The notes: a model not told the origin generated them from the letters alone. 64,000 bases of DNA from Candidatus Iainarchaeum sp. (GCA_018304465.1 JAGVWC010000010.1:243473-307472); one strand, 5' to 3'; positions 38,258 through 48,532 are shown, counted from the first letter of the stretch. Numbers and translations: made by a program.

Positions 38258-39331
38258 TTAGATGTAATCCAAACCGGTGTCGTTTCGGGCCTGGCTCTGC
38301 ACTTGGCGAGTCTGGGCTTTTTTATGGGAACCCGAAATATACGGCGAGTGGACTCCGGTGAAAATCGCGATGATTTGGATGCGGTTTTCAAACGTCGGAT
38401 CGACACGTGCACCCCAGATGACGGTTGCTTTCGGATCGATTTTTTCCGTCAACAGTTCACCCGCAGTGTTTGCTTCTCCCAACGTCAATTCCGGTCCTCC
38501 GGTAATGTGGATCAAGGCTCCGGTGGCACCGGCGATGTCAACATCGAGCAGTGTGTTGTTCAATGTGTCTTCAACGGCTTCTTCGACCTTGTTGACCGAT
38601 TTGTTTTCTCCGACCGCGATCATGGATAATCCGTGATTGGTCATAATGGATCGCACGTCCGCAAAGTCAAGGTTGATCAATGACGGTTGCGTGATGGTTT
38701 CGGTGATTCCGGAAACCGCGCGTGCAATGACTTCGTCCGCTACGCGGAAAGCGTCTTGAATCGGCAGGTTTGGAACCAACTGGACCAAGCGGTTGTTGTC
38801 CAATACGACAACGGTGTCCGCGATTTCGGCCAACAGGTTAAGTCCTTCTTCGGCTTTTTCGATTCGGGCGCGTTCCAAAATGAATGGATACGTGACCATC
38901 GCAATCACGATGGCGCCTTGTTCCTTGGCGAGCTTGGCAATGATGGGCGCCGAACCGGTTCCGGTTCCTCCGCCCATTCCCGCGGAAACAAACACCATGT
39001 CGGCGTTCTTCAATACTTGAAGCAACGCGTCTTTGCTTGCTTCGGCTGCCTTGGCTCCGATTTCGGGGTATCCGCCGGCACCAAGACCGCGCGTAACCGA
39101 TTTTCCGATCAATACTTTGGTAATTTCATCGCTGATAATCGACAAGTGTTGCTTGTCGGTGTTCACAGCAACCAATTGGGCACCGCGGATTCCCATGGTG
39201 GCAATTCGGTTCACACAGTTACATCCGGCGCCGCCTGCTCCGATCACAACGATCTTTGGCGTACCGAATTCTTCGACATTATCCTGGACTTGCGGTCGCG
39301 TAGATACCGCCGAGTCAATCATTGACTTCAT
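38258..39331 (-). CDS. ftsZ: Cell division protein FtsZ
   Basis: IGAGGAGCNCVNRI; GMGGGTGTGSAPIIA. Confidence 0.98.
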   Translation of the reverse strand: MKSMIDSAVSTRPQVQDNVEEFGTPKIVVIGAGGAGCNCVNRIATMGIRGAQLVAVNTDKQHLSIISDEITKVLIGKSVTRGLGAGGYPEIGAKAAEASKDALLQVLKNADMVFVSAGMGGGTGTGSAPIIAKLAKEQGAIVIAMVTYPFILERARIEKAEEGLNLLAEIADTVVVLDNNRLVQLVPNLPIQDAFRVADEVIARAVSGITETITQPSLINLDFADVRSIMTNHGLSMIAVGENKSVNKVEEAVEDTLNNTLLDVDIAGATGALIHITGGPELTLGEANTAGELLTEKIDPKATVIWGARVDPTFENRIQIIAIFTGVHSPYISGSHKKAQTRQVQSQARNDTGLDYI

Positions 39332-39744
39332 GTTGATTCAACCCCTCATTGGCAAAACATTTATCGCATGGTCCTGACAAAAAAAGCAAATACATTCTTT
39401 CTTTTCGCACCTTTTTTGCAGTACAATCGCCTCATACGGTGATCATGCTACTGCTATATATGCTGCCTTTGTAGAATAAAAACGTATCTCGCAAAAACAA
39501 TTGGAAAAACACGAGTATACATAATGGTTTTTTCGTCCAAAAATGATCTTGGCCCAACTCACAACCAAATGGAACCTGCTACATAACTCAGGGTTGTGTT
39601 AAAATCCAACCCCCTAAAACAACCGGTTACGACTCCGCGTTCTTAACCCCCCAACAAGCGCGGTTTCAGAGCGGTGGAAAGATACTTTCACGAAATTCGT
39701 CGATGGAACACGGTGAAAAGAAAAGAAAAAGAAGAATAAATTCT

Positions 39745-39978
39745 TTACGGGTTGATCAACAACACGTTGTCGCCGCGCAGAACCAGTTTTCCGTACTTGG
39801 TTTTGGTGCGCCCTTCTTCCAGTTCTTCCGCTTCCGAAAGCACCAGGTTCATATGAACGTCGAAAGCCCGCAACGTGCCGTGAAACGAAACGTTTCCCTT
39901 TAACACGACGAGCACCGGTTTTCCGATCGATTCGTTAAGCAAATCGAACGGACGATTAACAGCTGATTCATGCGCCAT
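39745..39978 (-). CDS. LSm/Sm-like RNA-binding protein
   Basis: PFDLLNESIGKPVLVVLKGNVSFHGTLRAFDVHMNLVLSEAEE...LVLRGDNVLLI. Confidence 0.95.
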   Translation of the reverse strand: MAHESAVNRPFDLLNESIGKPVLVVLKGNVSFHGTLRAFDVHMNLVLSEAEELEEGRTKTKYGKLVLRGDNVLLINP

Positions 39979-40002
39979 AATGGAAATCCCCCATAAAACT
40001 AA

Positions 40003-42198
40003 TTACTTTCGTCTAAATAAGGATAAGAGCGAATTAAAAAACCCACTGAGACCACCGGTTTTTTTGGTTTCTTCCACGATCTTGGTTCCCACCAACCGCG
40101 CGGCCACGCCTTTAATGGCTTTGGATGCCGGAGAATTCGGAACGCGCAAAACAACGGGCGACACTTTTTCCTGCATAAACGACTTTCGCACTTCCGGATC
40201 AAACGGAATCACGCCAAAACTCGGAAGCTCCAGCACTTTTTGAATGTCCTGCGACTGAATCTCGCCTTTTTGACCATACACGAAATTAATCACGACTCCG
40301 ATCGGTTTTACGCCCAAACGCTCGGACATGGTTTTGGTTTTCACCGCGTCCGCAATCGAAGGCGACTCCGGCATCGTCACCAGCAACACTTCTTCGCTTG
40401 CCGACAACGCCGCCAACACGTTTTTTTCGATTCCTGCAGGCGCGTCCAGCAACACGAAATCAAACCGCGACTTGATCGAACGAATCACGCTTTCAAGGCG
40501 CTCGGAATCCACGCGCCGATAACTTTCAAGGCTTAAACCGCTTGGAATAAACTTAACTCCCGCCGGACCGTCATACAACGCGTCTTCCACCGACGCTTCG
40601 CCAAGCAACACGTCTTGTAACGTAATCGGAGACGACTGCATCCCCAGCAACAAAGACAAATTCGCCATGGCAATATCGGCGTCCACCAAGCACACGGAGT
40701 AACCCATTTGCGCCAAAGCGATTCCCAGATTCGCAGTGATCGTGGTGTTTGAAACCACGATTCCCGAAGCAAGAACAAAATGACCACCGAGTTCGCTCAC
40801 TTGGAAATCGTACACATACGGCCAATCGTATTGCTTTCGTTCCACCGATTCCACGCGACGAAAACCCATGGGACCTGAAATCAGGGTCTCTAACCAGAAA
40901 ATCGAGGCATGGACGATTCCAAGGGATTCATAGACATCCAAATACCGTCGAATCGTTTCACGCGAAAGCGCATAGTACTCCCATTCGTATTCGTAAACCA
41001 TTTGCTTTGAACAACCCAATCGTTTTCCAAGTTCGACCGCGGTCAGTTTCGCGTCGGTTCGGATTTTTTTCACTATTTTTCCAACGGGAAAGACATCCAC
41101 GTTCGTATTGAACGGCTTTCCATCCAGAATGCGGTTTTTTAACCGATTCTGTTTATCGGGATGACCAAAACCGATTTTTTCGGCAAAACGACAACAGTTC
41201 TTTCCGCGGATGCTCAATTGCCAGTAAGACGCTTTTTCGGTTTTTTTTCCGTTGGTTGCCCGCTTGAAGGTTTCCCGAACATCCGAAAAAACGCCAAAAC
41301 GAGTTCGTAGCAAGGAAGCCACCTGCAATACCAATCGCTTAGACTTCGAATCAAACTGAATTTCCCGTTCCCGATTGCTAACGGTTCCATCCGTATCAAA
41401 CAACGCGGAAATAAACGCGGCCACGGATTCATTATCGGAATAAAAAATCGCCAACGGAACCTCTTTTCCGGCCGCGGTCGAAACTTTCACGCCGTACTTT
41501 TCATACAATGCTTTCACTTGCGCTTGCCTGAAAAAAGAAATCCGATGCAAATTCCGGTTAACCAATTCGGAATATTTTCCGAAAACAGAAACAAAAGAAG
41601 AACGAACCAAAGGCAAAAAACTTCCGGGAGCGCAAAACACGTGGACCTTATAATCCTCCATGTAGCCATCGCCCATTACGAAACCCAGCCATTGCGCGAT
41701 GTTTTTTGGAACTCCATTCGAAGCCGTTACGTTGCGTTCTTTTCCAAAAACCAAAAGAAAATCCGTTTTCGGAACCATCTGATCCGCGCGCACTTTCCGA
41801 AGCTGGCCATTGCGCATGACAATAAACTCGTGCTCTGGCGTTACCGAAATCGAACCGGAAGAAGAAAAAACTTCAAGCAATTCGTTCGGAGCCGGTTTTC
41901 GCATCAAACACACCGGTTTTTTTTCCGTGTGACACAGCTTTTGACTCGCCGCTTCAAAAACAAAAGAATCCAACACCAGATCAGCGGGAGTTTCGATCAC
42001 TTCAAAGGATTCTTCTTTTCCTTCAACCGTTTTGACGATGATTTTTTTTACGGCCGCGGAATTCGTTTCAATCAAATCATCAATAAAAGGCCCGATCTGA
42101 ATTATTTGTCCATCCGCAAGGCTCACGTATTCGTCAAACGCCAGGCTTTTTCCAACGCCGCCTTTTCCCGAAGCAATCGTAATCGCGCGCATGTTCAT
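40003..42198 (-). CDS. minD: MinD/ParA-family ATPase interrupted by an intein in the P-loop
   Basis: Exteins ITIASGKGGVGK + TTITANLGIALAQMGYSVCLVDADIAMANLSLLLGM; 264 aa after intein removal. Confidence 0.92.
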   Translation of the reverse strand: MNMRAITIASGKGGVGKSLAFDEYVSLADGQIIQIGPFIDDLIETNSAAVKKIIVKTVEGKEESFEVIETPADLVLDSFVFEAASQKLCHTEKKPVCLMRKPAPNELLEVFSSSGSISVTPEHEFIVMRNGQLRKVRADQMVPKTDFLLVFGKERNVTASNGVPKNIAQWLGFVMGDGYMEDYKVHVFCAPGSFLPLVRSSFVSVFGKYSELVNRNLHRISFFRQAQVKALYEKYGVKVSTAAGKEVPLAIFYSDNESVAAFISALFDTDGTVSNREREIQFDSKSKRLVLQVASLLRTRFGVFSDVRETFKRATNGKKTEKASYWQLSIRGKNCCRFAEKIGFGHPDKQNRLKNRILDGKPFNTNVDVFPVGKIVKKIRTDAKLTAVELGKRLGCSKQMVYEYEWEYYALSRETIRRYLDVYESLGIVHASIFWLETLISGPMGFRRVESVERKQYDWPYVYDFQVSELGGHFVLASGIVVSNTTITANLGIALAQMGYSVCLVDADIAMANLSLLLGMQSSPITLQDVLLGEASVEDALYDGPAGVKFIPSGLSLESYRRVDSERLESVIRSIKSRFDFVLLDAPAGIEKNVLAALSASEEVLLVTMPESPSIADAVKTKTMSERLGVKPIGVVINFVYGQKGEIQSQDIQKVLELPSFGVIPFDPEVRKSFMQEKVSPVVLRVPNSPASKAIKGVAARLVGTKIVEETKKTGGLSGFFNSLLSLFRRK
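40747..42147 (-). mobile_element. Intein (467 aa) with LAGLIDADG endonuclease and HTH, in MinD
   Basis: Starts SLAFDEYVSLADG, ends FVLASGIVVSN, +1 residue Thr; LGFVMGDGYM and FISALFDTDGTV motifs. Confidence 0.9.
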
Positions 42199-42695
42199 CC
42201 CTTGGCCGGGGCATCCGCTTCTTTTTTGGCCCGGATCAAAAATTCTTCCACTTCGTTTGAAATCGCCCGCAATTCAATCGTCGTCAAATGCATCGGCGCC
42301 TTGATAATAAAAATTTTCGAATTATATTTGAACAGCATGTTCCAACTCGGGGACGCCTTGATCAGCACCACTTCGCTTTTCGGAATCTCCGACTGGACAT
42401 AATTGAACAACGCGCTTGCCGTGATGACTTCACTGGCACCGTTTCCCGTCGAACTGGCCAATAACGATCCGTTGGTTTGTGAAATCGAAATCGAATCTAC
42501 GATGTGTTTTCGGCGCAACCCTTCCACGAGTTCTTTCAAGTCGCTTGGCGCCTGATTGAATGCCTGCCGCGCAAGCAAATCCTGCAACGCCACCAAATGC
42601 TCTTGCGGCACGCGGGTGTCATCCATGTCCAACACGGTTTGGGCGAATCCGCGCAACGCATTTCCAATGAATTGTCGAACACCCATGACGATCAC
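42195..42695 (-). CDS. Uncharacterised, roadblock/LC7-like C-terminal region
   Basis: GSLLASSTGNGASEVITASALFNYVQSEI...VVLIKASPSWNMLFKYNSKIFIIKAP; overlaps minD start. Confidence 0.45.
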   Translation of the reverse strand: MIVMGVRQFIGNALRGFAQTVLDMDDTRVPQEHLVALQDLLARQAFNQAPSDLKELVEGLRRKHIVDSISISQTNGSLLASSTGNGASEVITASALFNYVQSEIPKSEVVLIKASPSWNMLFKYNSKIFIIKAPMHLTTIELRAISNEVEEFLIRAKKEADAPAKG

Positions 42696-42864
42696 TCAAT
42701 TTACCTAATAGAGTTTTTGAATAAGAACAATAAAGACATTGAAGGTATTTAAAGCTTGGTTTTCCGTTCAAGAAAACGGAAAAAACACCCCGTCACGAAG
42801 AGGATTCCGACCACCCAATCCAATCGCCGGTTTTAGGCCATTTGGACAAAAAAAGACCCGGGTC

Positions 42865-43365
42865 CTATTTGAACAGTTCACCCAGCTCGATTTTTTTCAA
42901 CACTTCGAACTTTCTGGAATCCGCGGCCGCCGGACGGGATTCCTTGGGAATCAGCTTTTGAACCAGCTCCGCCGAATACCTCTTGGCCACCAAGGAACGC
43001 AACCCCGAACCCGGATCCTCCACCCCGATTTTTTCTTCCAACGCCAAAATCAATTCGACTTGCTGGCGCGACAAACCATACACATCCACGATTCCGTTTG
43101 GCGCCGCCAGCGCGTTGAAAAACAACTGTAACCCCGTCTGTGCATACGAAATAATGTCAAACGCGTCCAGCGAATACGCGCACGCGACCACTTTGCCTTC
43201 GAGCAAAAACAACAATCCTTCCTCAACCCCGCTGGCACCTTCAATGGTTGCAACCAAATAACCCGAAAACTTCTGTTTTTGCAATTCGAACACGCGCTCC
43301 GCGTCAAACTGGGACAACGGCGCCAAATGAACGACTGCATCCCCCACCGGAAAATTCAATACCAT
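42865..43365 (-). CDS. Uncharacterised archaeal protein
   Basis: 166 aa ORF in same orientation, between minD and NYN genes. Confidence 0.55.
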   Translation of the reverse strand: MVLNFPVGDAVVHLAPLSQFDAERVFELQKQKFSGYLVATIEGASGVEEGLLFLLEGKVVACAYSLDAFDIISYAQTGLQLFFNALAAPNGIVDVYGLSRQQVELILALEEKIGVEDPGSGLRSLVAKRYSAELVQKLIPKESRPAAADSRKFEVLKKIELGELFK

Positions 43366-43369
43366 GACA

Positions 43370-43843
43370 TCACTTGGTTTTCTTCAAAATCACGACGAAA
43401 TCCGACGTGTTCTTTAGCGACGCGGCACTTGCTTCGTCCGCCAAACACACCACTGTGTCTTTTCCATACCGCTTGGCTTTCACGATCGCGGGCCAAAAAT
43501 CCGCGTCCCGTGACACGAACGCGATCACGCCGATATTGGGATTAAAAATCGCTTCCACGGCCTCGACCGCCATGGCCACGTCAATATCTCCCACCGTAAT
43601 GATCGATTCGAAACCCTGGTTCACCACGGCTTCCACGAGCTTTTCGGACGCAAACTGGTTCAAAAAAACTTTTCCGATCTTGATCTGCCCAAACGGCGCC
43701 AACGCCGCTTTCACGTCTTTAAGATCGATTCCAAGCTCTTTTCGCAAAATATTCGGACCGTCCACGAACACCGCAATGTTCTTGGCGGCTTTTTTCTTTT
43801 CTTTTTCCTTTCCGCCAACCCGTTGGCGCAATCCTTCCAGCAT
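43370..43843 (-). CDS. NYN-domain (LabA-like PIN fold) protein
   Basis: IAVFVDGPNIL; IITVGDIDVAMAVEAV; VSRDADFWPAIVKAKRYGK. Confidence 0.85.
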   Translation of the reverse strand: MLEGLRQRVGGKEKEKKKAAKNIAVFVDGPNILRKELGIDLKDVKAALAPFGQIKIGKVFLNQFASEKLVEAVVNQGFESIITVGDIDVAMAVEAVEAIFNPNIGVIAFVSRDADFWPAIVKAKRYGKDTVVCLADEASAASLKNTSDFVVILKKTK

Positions 43844-43988
43844 CGCAAAACCCCACTAATAAACGCTGTTTTAGATTTTAAAGCTGCTGTCGAAGCCGCC
43901 CAAAAAGGTATTTAAACCCGATTACGGAGAAATAGGTAAACGCTTACTTAAAAAAAAAAACCAATTCTGTTTAGAGGACTGATCGTTC

Positions 43989-44384
43989 ATGGAAAAAAAA
44001 TTCGTCAAAGTCGGACAACTCAAAGAAGGCGGATACCTATTGATTGAAGGAATCGCCTGTCAAATCAAAAGCATTGAAAAATCAAAACCCGGAAAACACG
44101 GCGCCGCCAAAGCGCGTATCACCGCGGTCGGATTATTCAACAACCAGAAAAAAACCGCTTTAATGGGAACCACCGACGAAGGCGAAGTCCCCATTGTATT
44201 ACGCGGAAACGCACAAGTCAACGCCGTCATGGGCGACCTCTTGAATCTCATGGACATGGAATCGTTCGAAATCTTTGACGCGTCAAAACCCAAAGACGTC
44301 ACCGGCATCAAACAAGGCGACGAAGTCGAATACATGAAACTGGACGACCAGGTACGCGTATTGCGACGAAAAGGCGCGGAATAA
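43989..44384 (+). CDS. eif5a: Translation initiation factor aIF5A
   Basis: SKPGKHGAAKARITAVGLFNNQKK hypusination loop. Confidence 0.97.
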   Translation: MEKKFVKVGQLKEGGYLLIEGIACQIKSIEKSKPGKHGAAKARITAVGLFNNQKKTALMGTTDEGEVPIVLRGNAQVNAVMGDLLNLMDMESFEIFDASKPKDVTGIKQGDEVEYMKLDDQVRVLRRKGAE

Positions 44385-44489
44385 ATCAATTCAATCCAGG
44401 ACCCGGTGAAAGAATCCCGGGGCCTTTGAAACCTTTTTTTAAATACCCTAATCATTAAATCCGCCAACGCATATCAAAATACATACCCT

Positions 44490-45176
44490 ATGCCGCACCC
44501 CAAAAAAAGACAGCAACAAATCCACTCTCGACAGCAACGCCGACAAAAACGCGGACAATGGCTGAAGCTTTCCGCCAAAGAACGCGAAGAGGTTAGATTC
44601 CAACGCGAATATTATCCCAAGATTTCCGATTACCTTCAACCCGACCAACGGTCAATATTTGGCGTAAGCGATTTGCACGAACACGATTTTTTGGAGGCCG
44701 TTGTAAGTCAACGCCAAAAAAAACCCAACGAACCCATCCACGTGCTAAACGAAGGCGCGGGAAGAAGCACTTTTTCCGCAGAACTCAAACAGTTGGCGAA
44801 CCTGTTCCAGATCCCGGTCCAAGTAACCGAAACGGACCTGCGACCGCTTTTTCGCGCGACCAAAAACGTGTCCCCCGAAGAAATCGTTTCCAAATTCGGA
44901 AAAAAAAAATTCCAGGTGATCGTTTCCACTTTCGGAGGATTCAATTATACCCGCGCGAACCGCCGACACGCCCTCGTGAACTTCATCCAAGCGCTTTCGC
45001 CAGGGGGACTTGCCAGCATCGTTTTTATGCACCAGCACTTGGCCGCGGTGTCCGCGGAAGTCCGACAAGTCCAAAAACGGTTTCCAGAAATTTCCTTTGA
45101 AATAAAACAAAACCGCCGGATCCATGCCGCGTACATCCTAACGATGCGAAAACCCGCCAGTTCACCCAACATCTAA
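44490..45176 (+). CDS. Class I SAM methyltransferase-like protein, tandem paralogue A
   Basis: VLNEGAGRSTFSAELKQLA...FQVIVSTFGGFNYTRANRRHALVNFIQALSPGGLASIVF. Confidence 0.65.
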   Translation: MPHPKKRQQQIHSRQQRRQKRGQWLKLSAKEREEVRFQREYYPKISDYLQPDQRSIFGVSDLHEHDFLEAVVSQRQKKPNEPIHVLNEGAGRSTFSAELKQLANLFQIPVQVTETDLRPLFRATKNVSPEEIVSKFGKKKFQVIVSTFGGFNYTRANRRHALVNFIQALSPGGLASIVFMHQHLAAVSAEVRQVQKRFPEISFEIKQNRRIHAAYILTMRKPASSPNI

Positions 45177-45248
45177 GAACTCTAAATACGCGCGAAAAAA
45201 AGGGACGACACGAATAAATAATCCCCTTTCATTGGTATATCGGATTTC

Positions 45249-45920
45249 ATGCCACAACCCAAAAAAAGAACCGCGTTGATTCAACGCCGCCAAAACCAAC
45301 GGAAAAAACAAAGCCGCTTGCTAAAACTGTCCGAGTATGATCGAAAACTGATTTTGCAAGAACGGCGGTTTCACCAGTTGGATCCCGTGCCCAACATATA
45401 TACTACGCAGGAACGCACGCTTCGACAGGTGAACAAAGAACACGGAAAAAACTTTTCCGAAATCGTCCGAAAACTCGCAAAAAAATTCCCGAAACGACCC
45501 GTCGAAATTCTGGACGAAGGCACCGGACACAGTAAATTCCTCCAAGAGCTCGCACAACAACACCGCATGCCCAGCATGCGTTTTACCACAACCGACATTC
45601 GAGACATTGGAAAACCCGTCCACGACGCCGCTCCCGAAGAACTGGTGGCAAAATTCGGAAAAAACCGCTTTCATTTAATCGTTTCCACGTGGGGCGGAAC
45701 CCATTTTTCGCCGGTTCGAAAAGAAAAAGCCCTCGTGAACATCATTGCAAGCCTGGTTTCCGGCGGAATGGCCAGCGTCTGCGTTTCAAACGAAAGCGAC
45801 GACAACAACCCCGTTCGAATCGCCCAAAAACTCGCGCGAAAACTCAAAAACGTTTCGATCCGCGTCGAACCCCAGTACCGCGACCCGCGATACCGCGTGC
45901 TTTCGATTCACAAAAGATAA
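45249..45920 (+). CDS. Class I SAM methyltransferase-like protein, tandem paralogue B
   Basis: ILDEGTGHSKFLQELAQQ...FHLIVSTWGGTHFSPVRKEKALVNIIASLVSGGMASVCV. Confidence 0.65.
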   Translation: MPQPKKRTALIQRRQNQRKKQSRLLKLSEYDRKLILQERRFHQLDPVPNIYTTQERTLRQVNKEHGKNFSEIVRKLAKKFPKRPVEILDEGTGHSKFLQELAQQHRMPSMRFTTTDIRDIGKPVHDAAPEELVAKFGKNRFHLIVSTWGGTHFSPVRKEKALVNIIASLVSGGMASVCVSNESDDNNPVRIAQKLARKLKNVSIRVEPQYRDPRYRVLSIHKR

Positions 45921-45947
45921 AACACATTTTGGAACGGCTTTGAAAGC

Positions 45948-48119
45948 TTACAAAAGACGGAATTTTCCGCCGCAAAATTTCGTGACCAGTTCCCCGATTT
46001 CGTTTGCGGCTTTTTGCAGCAATTCATCGGAAGTTTCCCGGTTTCCCTGCACGTAAAACACCAGGTGTTTGGTTGCCTCCTTGACTTTGGTGGCATCGCA
46101 TTGTTTTTCATCCAACCGACAAACGATTTGAGACGCGTCAAGCACCGCGAATTCCCCCGCTTTGACGGGTTTGAGTTGACGTTCCCCCAACGGAACAAAC
46201 CGTTCTTTTCCCGAGGTAATCGCAAAACGCAAGTCGCCTTGCACCCGATCGATGTCATGACAACCCACGACCAAACCGTATTTGAGCGAAACCACGTTGT
46301 ACGCGTCCACCGCGGTGTTGATCTGCGGCAACTGACCGGAACGCATGACCAGTTCATCCAGATTCTCAACGGAATTCGTCACGTTTTTGACATTCAGTTT
46401 TTTGTACACGTCAAAATATCCTTTTCGAATCAATTGACGCGTTTTTGCTTCTTTTCCAGAACCCGAAATCGCGGGAAGCGTTTCTCCCGCGGTTCGCTCT
46501 TTTAATTTTTCCAAACCTTCGTGTTTTTTCTTAATCGAAACGTTTTCCACAACACCGGAAACGATTTTCAAACCAAGGTCCGACACCTGCAAATCCACGA
46601 CCACCGAAATTTTGCGGGCTTTGGGTTCTGGTTTTTCCTGTTTTTTGAATTCAAGCTTCGGAAACAAAATCCGCGGATTCGACACCACGACTTTTTCAAG
46701 CAGTCCCGGTTTGCAATCCTTCAAAAACCCTTTTGAAAAACCGAACTGGGAATTTATTTTTTCGCACGTGGACGGAACCACGGGTTCCAGCAAAATCGCG
46801 CTGATCCGAAGACAATCCGCCAGATTATACAAAACTTTTTCGGCTTCTTTCCCCTCAAGTCCCCAAGGCTTTTGATCGTTGACAAACTTGTTTCCGGCGC
46901 CGATGAACGCGAATATTTCCTCAAGCGCGCGGTTAAACTGGAACGAATCGTACGAATCCGAAATCTTGTCCAGATTCAACGCCTTGAATAACGTCGGATC
47001 TGTTTTTTGCTTCGAAAGAGATCCGTTGCATTTTTTTTCGATCAACGCGCTCACGCGGCTGGCAAGGTTTCCAAGTTCGTTGGCAAGTTCGTTGTTATGG
47101 CGCTGCACAAGCGATTCTTCGGAAAACTGACCGTCAAATCCGAATGGGATTTCGCGCAGGAAAAAATATCGGACAGAGTCCGCACCGAATTTTTCAGATA
47201 AGTAATGCGGATCGATTACATTTCCCGCGACTTTGGACATCTTGTCACCGGCGTCGGTGTTGATGAAGCCATGCGAAACCACGCGCGGCAATTCGATTCC
47301 CGCCGACAAAAGAATAGACCACCAAATCACCGTATGGTGCCACACAATATCGCGTCCGATGACATGCGCGTCCGCCGGCCAAAAATCATTATACTTCTTG
47401 TTGGGATAATCCACTGTCGAGAGATAGTTGATGAGCGCGTCCATCCACACAAAAAAAATGTGTTTGGAATCGATCGGAAAAGGAATCCCCCACTTTAATT
47501 TCGAACGACTGACGCTTAAGTCGCGTAAAGGCCGGCGCAAACGGTTAAGCATTTCTTTCCGACGCTCAACAGGCACCAACAGAGCTTTTTTTTCCAAAAG
47601 TTCCAAAAGCTTCGGTTGATATTTGCTCATTTTAAAAAAATACGATTCCTCTTTCATCAACCGAAGCGGCGAATGATGCACAGGACAATTAACACCGTCT
47701 TCGGCTTCGGTTTCCGTGTAAAAGCTCTCGCAATCCACGCAATACAACCCCTCGTATTCGCCCTTGTAAATGTCGCCTTTTTCGTTCACGCGCTTGAAAA
47801 TCTCTCGAACCACTTTTTTATGCCGCTCTTCGGTGGTCTTGATAAAATCGTCAAACGAAATATTGTAGTCCGAACAAAGCTTTCGATACAGCGGTTCCAT
47901 TGCATTAACGAATTCCTGCGGCGATTTTCCTGCTGCTTCCGCTTTTTCGGCAATTTTTTGGCCATGGCAATCAAGGCCAGTCGAGAAATGGACTTTTTCG
48001 CCTTTCAAGCGATGCCAGCGCGCCATCGCATCCGCGCAAATCTTTTCGTACAGATGGCCTGCGTGCGGAGGAGCGCTGGGATAATCAATGGCAGTGCTGA
48101 CAAAGAACTTTTTTCCCAA
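45948..48119 (-). CDS. metG: Methionyl-tRNA synthetase with B3/4-like C-terminal domain
   Basis: AIDYPSAPPHAGHLYEKICADAMARW; C-terminus LPQINTAVDAYNVVSLKYGLVVGCHDIDRVQGDLRFAITSGKERFVPLG. Confidence 0.92.
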   Translation of the reverse strand: MGKKFFVSTAIDYPSAPPHAGHLYEKICADAMARWHRLKGEKVHFSTGLDCHGQKIAEKAEAAGKSPQEFVNAMEPLYRKLCSDYNISFDDFIKTTEERHKKVVREIFKRVNEKGDIYKGEYEGLYCVDCESFYTETEAEDGVNCPVHHSPLRLMKEESYFFKMSKYQPKLLELLEKKALLVPVERRKEMLNRLRRPLRDLSVSRSKLKWGIPFPIDSKHIFFVWMDALINYLSTVDYPNKKYNDFWPADAHVIGRDIVWHHTVIWWSILLSAGIELPRVVSHGFINTDAGDKMSKVAGNVIDPHYLSEKFGADSVRYFFLREIPFGFDGQFSEESLVQRHNNELANELGNLASRVSALIEKKCNGSLSKQKTDPTLFKALNLDKISDSYDSFQFNRALEEIFAFIGAGNKFVNDQKPWGLEGKEAEKVLYNLADCLRISAILLEPVVPSTCEKINSQFGFSKGFLKDCKPGLLEKVVVSNPRILFPKLEFKKQEKPEPKARKISVVVDLQVSDLGLKIVSGVVENVSIKKKHEGLEKLKERTAGETLPAISGSGKEAKTRQLIRKGYFDVYKKLNVKNVTNSVENLDELVMRSGQLPQINTAVDAYNVVSLKYGLVVGCHDIDRVQGDLRFAITSGKERFVPLGERQLKPVKAGEFAVLDASQIVCRLDEKQCDATKVKEATKHLVFYVQGNRETSDELLQKAANEIGELVTKFCGGKFRLL

Positions 48120-48532
48120 GAAACAAACACCCTGAATAGTATACCACTTATCGCCCTGAAGATTTAAAATAGTGATTTACACCAGTAAAACCCGTCTTTC
48201 ACTCCAACGGATTTCGGCACGTGATTCGACTAGGCGCATGCAAACACGCCCCTTGACGGCGATGAAACCCGCCGCGCTTTAATCAAATATCTTTTTGATA
48301 GTTTGAAAACCAAAAACGATTCCATCAAAACGCCACGGCCCCACTACATGAACATCCGGACAAAAAAACAATACTTTGGAATCCGAACTCCATTTCATTA
48401 AATAAATCAACACTGAAAGTATTACACGAAAAACAAGCCGCTTATTCGGGGGAAAAACACGGCAAACAAGGGGTTTTCACCGGCAAAACAGCAAAACGCG
48501 TTTCTTAAACCGGCTTAGCCAATACTCTGTCT

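Noticed and set aside
38687-39325. 212 aa ORF antisense to ftsZ
   Set aside because: FtsZ on the minus strand is unambiguous
39541-39600. Possible tRNA in the ftsZ-LSm gap
   Set aside because: No T-arm GGTTCRA-type motif or complete cloverleaf could be built
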